A stretch of DNA of 64,000 bases from positions 23,751 through 87,750 of IMG/VR virus record IMGVR_UViG_3300032308_002578; one strand, written 5' to 3'. The stretch's first letter is position 1. The number at the start of each line of letters is the position of its first letter. This document shows, in pieces, positions 53,467-60,948 of this stretch. The notes below the pieces were generated by a model. The model worked only from the letters and a program-made list of their open reading frames with translations, was not told where the DNA came from and did not search any database. This stretch comes from a virus. The translations under genes were made by a program, and so were the position numbers.

Positions 53467-53867
53467 CCACCACTAAAAAGCAAAAAAAGTCCGCTGTGCC
53501 GTACGCAGCGTTACCCGTATGGGACAAAGCCTGCGCGCTTGTGCTTACGCGCACGTCACCGTGCGGCCTATACAGCGGGAACCTTGAACCCGGCGTCAAT
53601 TATTTCGTGTTAATGCTAGAGCAACTGGGTGCCGTGACGCACTACAGTTGCGAAGGGCATCCGTCTAATTTCTATGTCTTGTTCGAGGCGCCGCTCAAAC
53701 TCGTCGAGCACATCAAGAATTGCGGGTATTTCACCGTGGAACTCGAAGGCGCCGGCCGCTGGAGCATCCGCATGAGAAAGATTAAAAGTGACAGGGAGCG
53801 CAAACAGGTTTTACGGTGGGCTGCTGCTGCGTGGGAAAAAAATCTCGGCCCGTGCACTGTGTTTTAG
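53463..53867 (+). CDS. Hypothetical conserved phage/plasmid protein
   Basis: A 134-residue protein with GLYSGNLEPGVNYFVLMLEQ, AVTHYSCEGHPSNFYVLFEA and KNCGYFTVELEG, a pattern I recall in phage and plasmid proteins without assigned function. Start overlaps the upstream stop by 4 nt. Confidence 0.55.
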   Translation: MTTTKKQKKSAVPYAALPVWDKACALVLTRTSPCGLYSGNLEPGVNYFVLMLEQLGAVTHYSCEGHPSNFYVLFEAPLKLVEHIKNCGYFTVELEGAGRWSIRMRKIKSDRERKQVLRWAAAAWEKNLGPCTVF

Positions 53868-53875
53868 AGGCAAAC

Positions 53876-54085
53876 GTGACTATCGACGACGCAATTAGAA
53901 ATTTAGAGTCCGCCAAACGGGGCGGCACCAAAAGCATCATTATGGCGTGGTGGTCCGCCGATATGTTTGACCGGGAAGACAACGCAGACTGGGAACATGC
54001 CGCTGAAGTAGTCGAAGACAAAATGGATTGGTCGGCCACGCACAGTGATCTACATAACGTCCTTGACCTTTACACCGGAGACTAA
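53876..54085 (+). CDS. Small conserved phage protein
   Basis: A 69-residue protein with GTG start behind AGAGG: TIDDAIRNLESAKRGGTKSI, IMAWWSADMFDREDNADW, LHNVLDLYTGD. A shortened paralogue lies at 54408. Unknown function. Confidence 0.55.
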   Translation: MTIDDAIRNLESAKRGGTKSIIMAWWSADMFDREDNADWEHAAEVVEDKMDWSATHSDLHNVLDLYTGD

Positions 54086-54091
54086 GGAACA

Positions 54092-54418
54092 GTGGAACAC
54101 GAAACAGGAACACACACTGCCGGCCCGTGGACAGTAGACGCGTGGGGTGACGACGAGTGCGACGTCTACGGCCCTGTCGACCAGCTTATCTGCTCGTTGA
54201 GCCAAAAGTACTGCGAAGACACGGGACAAGGACTAAATCAGAATATTGAGCATGACGCGGCGTTAATTGCTGCAGCCCCAGACATGCTAGCGGCGTTGAA
54301 GGGTGTGGCTGCGGCTCATGCCGGCATTGAGTCTTGCGATATGCCTGAGTGGCTGGATGCAGTTGAGTCCGCAATCGCCAAAGCGGAGCGCAGCCAAGGA
54401 GCAGAACATGAAGATTGA
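54092..54418 (+). CDS. TAGPW-type phage protein
   Basis: A 108-residue protein with GTG start after AAGGAACA. THTAGPWTVDAWG at the start and HDAALIAAAPDMLAALKG at the centre are typical of a common phage family with unknown role; the gene at 55648 is a paralogue (APGPWHV ... RLMAAAPELAGAL). Overlaps the 54408 gene by 11 nt. Confidence 0.6.
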   Translation: MEHETGTHTAGPWTVDAWGDDECDVYGPVDQLICSLSQKYCEDTGQGLNQNIEHDAALIAAAPDMLAALKGVAAAHAGIESCDMPEWLDAVESAIAKAERSQGAEHED

Positions 54419-54494
54419 CGACGCTATTCAGCAGTTACAGGCAGCGAAAGCCGCTGGCGTAACAGACGTCCTTGACCTTTACACAAACGAATGA
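54408..54494 (+). CDS. Internally deleted short paralogue of the 53876 gene
   Basis: A 28-residue frame: KIDDAIQQLQAAKAAGVTD then LDLYTNE. It keeps the N- and C-termini of the 69-residue protein at 53876 but lacks the middle. DNA identity at the end is also visible: ACGTCCTTGACCTTTACAC at 54058-54076 and 54465-54483. It may be translated, or be a decaying copy. Confidence 0.45.
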   Translation: MKIDDAIQQLQAAKAAGVTDVLDLYTNE

Positions 54495-54997
54495 CAATGC
54501 ACACACCAATCCCTGACCTGTATCAAGTGAAATGGATGCAGGGTGGTTGCCTGCAGTACGGCATCGTATGTCGCTGGGACCCGGAATCAATCACGCACTA
54601 CAACGACAGCCGGCAGGTAATCATTGACGACGCGATAACGCCAGCCCGGTATATCGCTAGTGTCGATGTTTTAACGCCGATTCCTATGTCGTACAGCCCA
54701 CCAGACGAATACACGCAGTACGTCGAAGAGCAGTATCGTATTGCAAAAGCACACGCAGACAGCCTGCCCGACGGCCTGCTCGCCGGCAAACTGTTCGTGG
54801 TGCCACGCGGCGACGGATACGCGCATTACATTGTCACCAAGGTCAACAAAAAGACTGTTGACATCGAATGGCGTAGTTACAGCCTAGACCGCTGGATTGA
54901 CGACCGGTTTGGCTACGGCGGCCGAGAAAAGCGAGAAACAATTGAAATGTTTGTCAACAGAGAAGACGCCCGCCGCCGGATATTTTCAACCTGTTAA
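54491..54997 (+). CDS. Hypothetical protein
   Basis: A 168-residue protein with a beta-rich N-terminal half and a basic, helical C-terminal half (YGGREKRETIEMFVNREDARRR). ATGs at 54491 and 54497 are both in frame. Unknown. Confidence 0.5.
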   Translation: MTMHTPIPDLYQVKWMQGGCLQYGIVCRWDPESITHYNDSRQVIIDDAITPARYIASVDVLTPIPMSYSPPDEYTQYVEEQYRIAKAHADSLPDGLLAGKLFVVPRGDGYAHYIVTKVNKKTVDIEWRSYSLDRWIDDRFGYGGREKRETIEMFVNREDARRRIFSTC

Positions 54998-55011
54998 ACG
55001 AAAGATTGAAA

Positions 55012-55407
55012 ATGGCACACCCATATCACCATGCCCTGTCTTCTGTGAAGAAGTGGGGCGGAAGTCCCGAAGATTACCAGCCGATCCACGACTGGTTCGA
55101 CGACAGCAAACAACATATGGCTGACTTCCGGCACCGGGCCCTGCGCCACCACAGCGAGGGCATCTTCATGGCCGAGAAGATATTTGGCGCCACGATCGTG
55201 AATTCAGATGGGCGTGTAGTGCCAGTGCGATACATCGGCGAGCAGCACGTCCAAGAAGATCTGGGTCGCATTCCATCTGTCAATGATTGGTTCCGCCAGA
55301 TCAAGGTTCAGAGTTGGATGTACGGCAATCGCAAAAGTCTGGAAAAAGAACTGGCTGCCATCGAAAAAGAAGAGGAAGAAAATGCCGAAAGTAACGTTGG
55401 CGCTTGA
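55012..55407 (+). CDS. DUF6915-like protein
   Basis: A 131-residue protein with HPYHHALSSVKKWGGSPEDY, IHDWFDDSKQHMADFRHRA, LRHHSEGIFMAEKIFGATI and YIGEQHVQEDLGRIPS, a pattern I recall as DUF6915. His-rich segments could bind metal. Ends in an acidic tail and overlaps the next gene by 26 nt. Confidence 0.6.
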   Translation: MAHPYHHALSSVKKWGGSPEDYQPIHDWFDDSKQHMADFRHRALRHHSEGIFMAEKIFGATIVNSDGRVVPVRYIGEQHVQEDLGRIPSVNDWFRQIKVQSWMYGNRKSLEKELAAIEKEEEENAESNVGA

Positions 55408-55651
55408 TATTGATGCGACAGCGCTGTATGTACAGCGGCTGTTTCTCGCCTATCTGGAACGCTTTGATGTCGATCCATATCCCATCGGCGGGCTGCTCGC
55501 GCTCACCGACGCCATTGCCGATGAATTAGCAGCAAATGAAGATGACAGCGCGCTGCTGAATGGCTCGTCTGGCGAAGACGAACTCGGTAGGCAGTTGATC
55601 GCTGATTTGCAGCGCGCCGTACTCACCGCTACAGCAGGAGTCAAACAATGA
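55382..55651 (+). CDS. Hypothetical protein
   Basis: An 89-residue helical protein starting after AAGAGGAAGAAA. Acidic, Ala/Leu-rich. Unknown. Overlaps the next gene by 4 nt. Confidence 0.45.
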   Translation: MPKVTLALDIDATALYVQRLFLAYLERFDVDPYPIGGLLALTDAIADELAANEDDSALLNGSSGEDELGRQLIADLQRAVLTATAGVKQ

Positions 55652-55950
55652 AACACGCACCCGGGCCGTGGCATGTAGGCGACCCGCACATATCAACCGG
55701 CGCGTTTCGAGGAGAGTCGCTCAAAAGCACGGTTAACGGGCAAACGCTTGCAATCGTGCTGTGCGGCCCCAACGCTGACGACAACGGCCGACTCATGGCC
55801 GCAGCCCCTGAACTTGCCGGGGCGCTGCAAAACCTGCTCTGGCAATGCCAGCAAATGGCCGGTATGTTCCCGGACGAGGACGGGACAATCGCCGGGGCTA
55901 TGGAGGACGCCGAAAACGTATTGTCAAAAATCTACAAGAGGTCGACATGA
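55648..55950 (+). CDS. TAGPW-type phage protein (paralogue)
   Basis: A 100-residue protein: KHAPGPWHVGDPHIS, NADDNGRLMAAAPELAGAL, the same family as 54092. Its C-terminus is a helix of about 30 residues. Overlaps neighbours by 4 nt on each side. Unknown role. Confidence 0.6.
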   Translation: MKHAPGPWHVGDPHISTGAFRGESLKSTVNGQTLAIVLCGPNADDNGRLMAAAPELAGALQNLLWQCQQMAGMFPDEDGTIAGAMEDAENVLSKIYKRST

Positions 55951-56210
55951 TTCGCCTACGCGAAGCAACTGAAGAACGCGAACCGGAGCACGTACTGGAC
56001 TGGTGCCGCAATTTGGTCGCCGCCCTGCGCGACGGCGGAGTCTGGGGCATTCCGCGGTCTGGTATTGTGTTTCGCGTCGACAAGAAAAATCAGCAATTGA
56101 TCCTTACCACAGGCGAGCCTGATGACGAGGATTTCCTTGCAACCAAGCGCGTCTTTAAACAAATTGGCTGGCGCGTGATTACGCTGGCCGAGTGGGAGAC
56201 CCGCGAGTAA
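55947..56210 (+). CDS. Hypothetical protein
   Basis: An 87-residue protein with WGIPRSGIVFRVDKKNQQ and DDEDFLATKRVFKQIGWRVI, a pattern of small conserved phage proteins. ATG 55947 overlaps the upstream stop. Unknown. Confidence 0.5.
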   Translation: MIRLREATEEREPEHVLDWCRNLVAALRDGGVWGIPRSGIVFRVDKKNQQLILTTGEPDDEDFLATKRVFKQIGWRVITLAEWETRE

Positions 56211-56231
56211 ATCACTTTATGGAGGAAGTAC

Positions 56232-56573
56232 GTGCAACCCGAAACGCGCACACAAAAACTGTTTCGCCTTTGGTACGGACCGTTAACCAACGAGGAGATC
56301 GCCGAAGAACTGGGCGTCAGCCCCTACAAATTAACGCTGCTGGCAAAACAACAGCACCTGCCTAAACGCGCGCATCCGCGCTACGTCGATAACGGCAATC
56401 CGCGCCCGGGTGACCCGACGCCAGACGAAATACGCGCCGGAATTGCCGAAGTGCAAGCTGATTGGAGCGAAGACGAACGGCTCAAACGGTTCCAAGGAAA
56501 AAAGCGCGTGGCGTACATTCCGCCACAATACGAGTATGACGGCCGGGCGGTAGTTTTTAACAACATGGAGTGA
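56232..56573 (+). CDS. HTH-like protein
   Basis: A 113-residue protein with GTG start behind GGAGGAAGTAC. LTNEEIAEELGVSPYKLTLLAK (residues 18-39) is a helix-turn-helix signature, like HTH-23/recombinase-type domains. The C-terminal half is basic and Pro/Tyr-rich. Possibly a regulator of the small-gene block. Confidence 0.6.
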   Translation: MQPETRTQKLFRLWYGPLTNEEIAEELGVSPYKLTLLAKQQHLPKRAHPRYVDNGNPRPGDPTPDEIRAGIAEVQADWSEDERLKRFQGKKRVAYIPPQYEYDGRAVVFNNME

Positions 56574-56583
56574 CAAGTGACTT

Positions 56584-56805
56584 ATGCCAAAAGTCAGTAT
56601 TGAATTTGACTGTCCCGAGGAAAACGACGAACTCATGACAGCGCTCCACGGGATCGACTACAAGATCTTGCTGGACGCTGTCAGCCAGTGGGCAAGGAGT
56701 GCACAAAAACATGGCCACGAATTCACAACCCCAGACGCCGTCATCGAGCACGTCCGCCGGCTCATTCTCGAAGGCTGTATCGACCGAAACATCGAAGTTT
56801 ATTGA
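56584..56805 (+). CDS. Hypothetical protein
   Basis: A 73-residue protein with ferredoxin-like strand/helix pattern; the ribosome site is weak. The C-terminal sequence EHVRRLILEGCIDRNIEVY is helical then strand. Overlaps the next frame by 95 nt. Unknown. Confidence 0.45.
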   Translation: MPKVSIEFDCPEENDELMTALHGIDYKILLDAVSQWARSAQKHGHEFTTPDAVIEHVRRLILEGCIDRNIEVY

Positions 56806-57334
56806 ACGGTTGATGCCAGCGTGGTTGTGGTTGAACCGCCGCATATTTGCCGCGGGTTGTTTCTTTCGGCAAGTCCGCCGCGCAGCAGCCTACGCCAAGT
56901 TTGGCTGGAGCAACCACGACTTTGATAACAGTTATCTGCTGGCTGTGCTGCATTTCAAACTGCAGCGCATGTACACGTACCTGAAAAATGAGACGTACGC
57001 CAAGCAGGACAAGCACTCGTTACAAAGTCTCAGGCTCGCCGCCCGCCTCGCTGAGAAACTGAGAAACGATAGCTACAGCCACTTCCTCGACCAGCACGAC
57101 AAGAAGTGGGGCCCGCTGGACATGAAACTCACGCCTGCCGAGCACGTAGAGGGGCTGCCCGGCGGCGGGTCTGTGTGCGAATTCAGCCGGCCGAATGTGA
57201 CCAGCAAGCGAAAAGAGGCCCAAGAACGCCGGGAGTTCAAAAAGGCCGTAAACCTAGACTATGCGATGCGGGCCCGAGATGCCCGCTGGCTGTTTTCAAT
57301 TATGGAGAAATACTACCAACATTGGTGGGACTAA
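56711..57334 (+). CDS. Conserved phage protein
   Basis: A 207-residue protein: Ser/Thr-rich N-terminus, then basic helices (RLMPAWLWLNRRIFAAGCF, FFRQVRRAAAYAKFG), HDFDNSYLLAVLHFKLQRMYTYL, and a C-terminal GLPGGGSVCEFSRP motif. AAGGAG lies about 11 nt before ATG 56711. Family I have seen in phages without function. Confidence 0.55.
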   Translation: MATNSQPQTPSSSTSAGSFSKAVSTETSKFIERLMPAWLWLNRRIFAAGCFFRQVRRAAAYAKFGWSNHDFDNSYLLAVLHFKLQRMYTYLKNETYAKQDKHSLQSLRLAARLAEKLRNDSYSHFLDQHDKKWGPLDMKLTPAEHVEGLPGGGSVCEFSRPNVTSKRKEAQERREFKKAVNLDYAMRARDARWLFSIMEKYYQHWWD

Positions 57335-57336
57335 TT

Positions 57337-57690
57337 ATGGCAAAGAAAAACCAAGACAAGACCACACTCCGCCCAATCATCGAGGAGATCGACGGCAACG
57401 AGCAGGTTGTGTCCAAGGAAATGTGGGAAGCCCGCCGCGAGACATTGCGGGAAGAGGTCGAGGCGGCTGTCCCCGGCTTCGCGCGTGCTTGTCAGGAAGC
57501 CCACGCAGCCAAGAGCAAGGTGTTCATGCACCAGAACGCATTTGGCGCCATGTACAGCCAGCACGACATGCTGCTGCTGGGCAAGGCAATCAAGTACGCA
57601 GGGTTCTATCCAGACGCCACGATCATGATTGGCGGCGAGGCCACGTACACGCCCGACGAGAACGCAAAAAACGTTGACAATGACTACTGA
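57337..57690 (+). CDS. Hypothetical protein
   Basis: A 117-residue protein: TLRPIIEEIDGNEQVVSKEMW, a helical middle with His-rich FMHQNAFGAMYSQHD. Overlaps the next gene by 11 nt. Unknown. Confidence 0.5.
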   Translation: MAKKNQDKTTLRPIIEEIDGNEQVVSKEMWEARRETLREEVEAAVPGFARACQEAHAAKSKVFMHQNAFGAMYSQHDMLLLGKAIKYAGFYPDATIMIGGEATYTPDENAKNVDNDY

Positions 57691-58093
57691 CCCAAAATGC
57701 AAAGACAGAATTACCGACTATTTGAGCGGTCGGATATCTGACCTGCAGGCGCACAAGAAAACGCTGGACGCTGGGCTCGACGATACGCCCGAACTCGGCC
57801 ATGTGTCTGACTACGGGCTGGCATTTGATTACGTGGCCAGCGGGTCGTTCAAAGACCAGCGCGAAGGCTATTTCCGCTGGCAATTGTCGTGGGGCGGCCC
57901 GAGCGATGAATTTCGCTTCTATGTAGACGGCGAAAAGAAGTGTCACCGCGTCGAGTACTGGTTTTTAGACTGGTTCGACGGGGCCAAGAGAAAGCTCAGC
58001 GGCAAGCGAGAAGCACTGCTGTTGTATTTCTTTGACTGGTTTGACGGTATGGGCGCGGTCGACAACGCATTTAACAAGGGAACGCATGAGTAA
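57680..58093 (+). CDS. Hypothetical plasmid/phage-type protein
   Basis: A 137-residue protein with LDYVA-like motif FDYVASGSFKDQREGYFRWQL, GGPSDEFRFYV and RVEYWFLDWFDGAKRKLSG. Shared by many plasmid and phage genes with no known function. Overlaps the next gene by 8 nt. Confidence 0.55.
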   Translation: MTTDPKCKDRITDYLSGRISDLQAHKKTLDAGLDDTPELGHVSDYGLAFDYVASGSFKDQREGYFRWQLSWGGPSDEFRFYVDGEKKCHRVEYWFLDWFDGAKRKLSGKREALLLYFFDWFDGMGAVDNAFNKGTHE

Positions 58094-58346
58094 CGGCAAG
58101 CAAAACGGCGGTGGTTTCTGGTGGGTAGTCGCGCTCTTGTTCGGGCTGGCCACGATTCTGCAGATGCTGGGCAGCGGCAGCAGTAGCGCTGTTTCGTCAG
58201 CACCAGCCTCTGTGGATCGCGGGTCGTTTGAACACCGCTACGCCACCGAGCGGTTTAAACAGGAAGGCTACAGCGCAGAGGAGTCGCGACAGGCGGCAGA
58301 CGCTGTAATCAAGTTTCACAACGCCCAACAGAATCGGAGTAAGTGA
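58086..58346 (+). CDS. Small single-pass membrane protein
   Basis: An 86-residue protein: FWWVVALLFGLATILQMLG (about 11-29) is a membrane helix, followed by a Ser-rich linker and a helical tail (EESRQAADAVIKFHNAQQ). Overlaps the next start by one base. Confidence 0.55.
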   Translation: MSNGKQNGGGFWWVVALLFGLATILQMLGSGSSSAVSSAPASVDRGSFEHRYATERFKQEGYSAEESRQAADAVIKFHNAQQNRSK

Positions 58347-58642
58347 TGACGGCTGGATACGCTGACAAGAGAATCCTGCAGTGGTTAAACGCCCGGGCTA
58401 CGGCGCTGAACTACAACCGGACGCTGTATCCCGAGGCTATCGATCGGCTGCCTGCTGACGAGATCTTCGCCATCAGCCCGATCATGATTCACGAGCACGC
58501 ACAGGGCAAAGCGGTCGACCCGCATCTGCGCTGTTCAATCACGTCGGCTACAGGGCAGACAGATCTGGGTTTCGTGATGATCGACGTGCCCATGGAACTG
58601 TTCGAGACGCTGCCCAAGAAAGAAGATTTGACGGCTGTTTAA
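58346..58642 (+). CDS. Hypothetical protein
   Basis: A 98-residue protein with TGATG overlap at the start (an in-frame GTG lies at 58343). It is helical then strand-rich (DLGFVMIDVPMELFETLP). Unknown. Confidence 0.45.
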   Translation: MTAGYADKRILQWLNARATALNYNRTLYPEAIDRLPADEIFAISPIMIHEHAQGKAVDPHLRCSITSATGQTDLGFVMIDVPMELFETLPKKEDLTAV

Positions 58643-58656
58643 CCCAAGAGTGCGTG

Positions 58657-59043
58657 ATGTCAAAAAAGAAAATTGGTATGCCGTCGCCGGCGACCATGGC
58701 TGCGGCTGTTCGGGCTGTTACAAAGCAGATCGAACGCGACTATTTAAGTAAATTTGATAGAAAACTTGACAATCTCGAAAAGCGCTACAAGTTATGTTTA
58801 CAGGTGATAAAGAACCCAAACATGCCAGTCGCGCAAACGAAAAAAATTCTTGCGCAGGTTTTAAAACTTGCGGAGGAGTCAAAATATGAAACGCCGGTAC
58901 CCGAAAAACGCGTTACCAAAAAGAAACGCACGCCAGCACTTGTTTTCGTGCCTGGGCACGTCCGCGTTGTAATGAAGCCGCCGGCCAAGGATGCGGCCAA
59001 GGTTAAGCCGGCCAGCAAACCGGCCAAGCGTAAAAAGAAGTAA
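58657..59043 (+). CDS. Lys-rich helical protein
   Basis: A 128-residue basic protein: two amphipathic helices (KQIERDYLSKFDRKLDNLEK, QTKKILAQVLKLAEE), then a Lys/Pro/Ala tail ending KRKKK. Possibly nucleic-acid binding. Last gene of the small-gene block. An in-frame GTG lies at 58654. Confidence 0.5.
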   Translation: MSKKKIGMPSPATMAAAVRAVTKQIERDYLSKFDRKLDNLEKRYKLCLQVIKNPNMPVAQTKKILAQVLKLAEESKYETPVPEKRVTKKKRTPALVFVPGHVRVVMKPPAKDAAKVKPASKPAKRKKK

Positions 59044-59161
59044 TTTCTACCCGGACAGCGTACGCATGCGTGTCCGGGTATCAATTCTGTGCCGCTCCCC
59101 TGTACAGTCTAACTGTCGGCGGAGCGGCACAATTTGCTGCTAATTGCCCGGTTTGTTTTTG

Positions 59162-59326
59162 CTATTGGTATTTATGCCGGTAAAAACACTGTTCCCGGCG
59201 TACCCACTGGTACTTCTTAATTACAAACTCGGTCGGCGCGGACTTCAAAACTTGTAGTATCACACCATGGTCGGGAGTAGTATCAAATACCCGGGTGATG
59301 AACGGATTTAACCTGTTTATCGCCAT
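59162..59326 (-). CDS. Possible small minus-strand protein
   Basis: A 54-residue frame with AAGGCG about 10 nt upstream of its ATG (59326). The sequence (RVFDTTPDHGVILQVLKSAP, FVIKKYQWVRREQCFYRH) has protein-like composition. An upstream TTG extends it to 59380. Codes against the hairpin-rich region; low certainty. Confidence 0.35.
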   Translation of the reverse strand: MAINRLNPFITRVFDTTPDHGVILQVLKSAPTEFVIKKYQWVRREQCFYRHKYQ

Positions 59327-59372
59327 GGCAGTGCGCCTTTCAGTGTCGGGCGTAGTATTTTCAATTGCTGTG

Positions 59373-59508
59373 AAAGACAACCAACCCCAGAAGGGTTGTC
59401 TTTCCCCCTTGTATTTCCGTTAGGAAATACTTAAGGTCCGCGTAACTCGGACATTTTCCGTCTCGTTTCGTGTCGAAATCCTTTTTCGCTAAAGGACTTA
59501 CGACACGA
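59373..59508 (+). ncRNA. Candidate structured RNA
   Basis: Four consecutive hairpins: AAAGACAACC/GGTTGTCTTT; GTATTTCC-GTTA-GGAAATAC; GTCCG/CGGAC; and TCGTGTCG/CGACACGA enclosing TCCTTT/AAAGGA. All stems are perfect or nearly so in 136 nt with few unpaired gaps. Could be a small RNA or a replication-related element. Confidence 0.45.
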
Positions 59509-59625
59509 CGTCGAGTGTGCACAAAAATATGCCTGCGTTGCTCAGAGAGCCGCGCGCCGGAGACAGGGTAGCACGGAAAAAATCTCGGTCAAGCCCCGCC
59601 GCAAATTTCTCGCAATCTCTTGTCC

Positions 59626-59654
59626 TTGAGGGTTTTTCGTGGCTGCGCTATGCT
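59626..59654 (+). promoter_or_regulatory. Candidate sigma-70-like promoter
   Basis: TTGAGG (59626-59631) and TATGCT (59649-59654) are separated by 17 nt and lie about 37 nt upstream of the SEC-C gene start. Partial matches to TTGACA/TATAAT. Confidence 0.4.
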
Positions 59655-59691
59655 CGGGGCTGCGCCAAACTCGTCGTCCAAGGAGGCAAGG

Positions 59692-60138
59692 ATGCCACCC
59701 ATTCGTCGCAACGTCATCGCCCGTCGAAACGATCCCTGCCCGTGTGGTAGCCAGACAAAATTCAAAAAGTGCTGCGCTTCTCGCGTGTCGTTTGTGCGGC
59801 CGCCGGCTAAACCAGTGCCGCAGTTCATCGACACCGGAGAGGCGGCGATCAGGTGGGTGATCGTCGACAACACCGGCACCAAGTTGTTCGCTGACAAAGA
59901 TAATCGGGCGCTTGTGTTCGCTAGCAAAGACGACGCATTCGCCACGGCCACGCTAGACTTGTTCGAAGCGCAAGAGCCCGGCGAGATCAACGTAGCCGGC
60001 GTGGGCGAAACTAAGTTTAAAGTCCTGCAGGAAAAGCTTCCGTACGTCGAGGTAGACGCAGCCGAGGCTGAAACGCTTGTGCTGGAACGCGCGGCAGCGT
60101 TACTGGCCGAAATCACTCCGGCGCCTGAAACACTTTAA
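59692..60138 (+). CDS. SEC-C motif protein
   Basis: A 148-residue protein starting after AAGGAGGCAAGG. N-terminal RNDPCPCGSQTKFKKCC (residues 12-28) is the SEC-C zinc-binding motif, here without the final His. The rest is mixed, with a helical acidic C-terminus. SEC-C motifs occur in SecA tails and in proteins contacting ribosomes or zinc-dependent partners. Role in the phage unknown. Confidence 0.7.
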   Translation: MPPIRRNVIARRNDPCPCGSQTKFKKCCASRVSFVRPPAKPVPQFIDTGEAAIRWVIVDNTGTKLFADKDNRALVFASKDDAFATATLDLFEAQEPGEINVAGVGETKFKVLQEKLPYVEVDAAEAETLVLERAAALLAEITPAPETL

Positions 60139-60198
60139 AACAAAACCTGCAAATAGACTTAACTGGGACAAACCCCCTGAACATAACGTAGAAATAGC

Positions 60199-60552
60199 AT
60201 GAAAGAAATGGACCCCAAATTGGCTGAAGCGTTAGCCAAGCTCGAAGAACTTCAAAGTAACACAGACTGGCCAGCCGATATGGAACTCAACGGCTACAAG
60301 TTAGTCTGCACCTGTCCGGCTTGTCCTGAGCAGTATGACGTGCACAGCGCGGCAACTGGCGCTAAGGTGGGCTACCTGCGCCTGCGCCACGGCTGGTTTC
60401 GGGCGGATGCGCCTGCCTGCGGCGGCGAGACTGTGTACGAGTCTCGCCCCAAGGGCCGCGGCATTTTTGACGACGGCGAGCGTGTTCCAGAAATCACCAA
60501 GGCCCTCGAAGCCATTACGGCGTACTGGGCCCGCACCGGAGGCAACGACTGA
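60199..60552 (+). CDS. Conserved hypothetical with CxCPACPEQY motif
   Basis: A 117-residue protein: NGYKLVCTCPACPEQYDV, VGYLRLRHGWFRAD, CGGETVYESRPKGRGIF. It matches a phage/plasmid family known to me only as conserved hypothetical. Two or three Cys could bind a metal. Confidence 0.6.
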   Translation: MKEMDPKLAEALAKLEELQSNTDWPADMELNGYKLVCTCPACPEQYDVHSAATGAKVGYLRLRHGWFRADAPACGGETVYESRPKGRGIFDDGERVPEITKALEAITAYWARTGGND

Positions 60553-60553
60553 C

Positions 60554-60862
60554 ATGACGTTTGAAGAACTGGAATTTAAGGTAACGCAGTGGGCGCACGC
60601 CCGGCAGATTATTCCGAACAGCAAGCCTGCCGCGCAACTTATGAAGACGATGTCGGAGTTAGGCGAACTGGCTGATGCTACGCTCAAGACCGACTGGGCC
60701 GAGATCGAAGACGGCGTAGGCGACGTGCTTGTAACACTTATTCTGTATTGCCGCCTGCAGGACATCGACATTGTTGCCTGCTTGGCGGGCGCCTATGCCA
60801 CGATCAAAGACCGCAAAGGCACGCTGACACCTGAAGGGATCTTCGTAAAGGACGCGTCGTGA
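60554..60862 (+). CDS. MazG-like NTP pyrophosphohydrolase
   Basis: A 102-residue protein with the MazG helical pattern: SKPAAQLMKTMSELGELADA, IEDGVGDVLVTLILYC (EDGxGD), and AYATIKDRKGTLTPEGIFVK. Acidic residues at SELGEL and EDGVGD would bind magnesium. It hydrolyses (d)NTPs to monophosphate and pyrophosphate; in phages it may tune dNTP or (p)ppGpp levels. It overlaps the next tiny frame by 4 nt. Confidence 0.8.
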   Translation: MTFEELEFKVTQWAHARQIIPNSKPAAQLMKTMSELGELADATLKTDWAEIEDGVGDVLVTLILYCRLQDIDIVACLAGAYATIKDRKGTLTPEGIFVKDAS

Positions 60863-60948
60863 TTGTGTATAGCTGGTTAGCTGAGATCTGCGGCGCTGCA
60901 ATTGCGGTCGCGTTTATTTATTTCTATTTTCGCGACTACGACAGGTGA
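60859..60948 (+). CDS. 29-residue membrane peptide
   Basis: A GTG start at 60859, with AAAGGA 6 nt upstream and overlap with the MazG stop, gives IVYSWLAEICGAAIAVAFIY followed by FYFRDYDR. One hydrophobic helix and a polar end: a small single-pass membrane peptide. Missed by length filters. Confidence 0.5.
   Translation: MIVYSWLAEICGAAIAVAFIYFYFRDYDR

Larger units (their letters stand above)
59044..59691. other. Hairpin-rich non-coding stretch
   Basis: No firm plus gene. Stem-loops at 59048-59080, 59089-59130, 59373-59403, 59411-59430, 59436-59452 and 59468-59508 are separated by short links; the last is a double stem. A possible minus gene (59162-59326) sits between the second and third. 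A candidate sigma-70-like promoter at 59626-59654 precedes the SEC-C gene. Confidence 0.6.
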
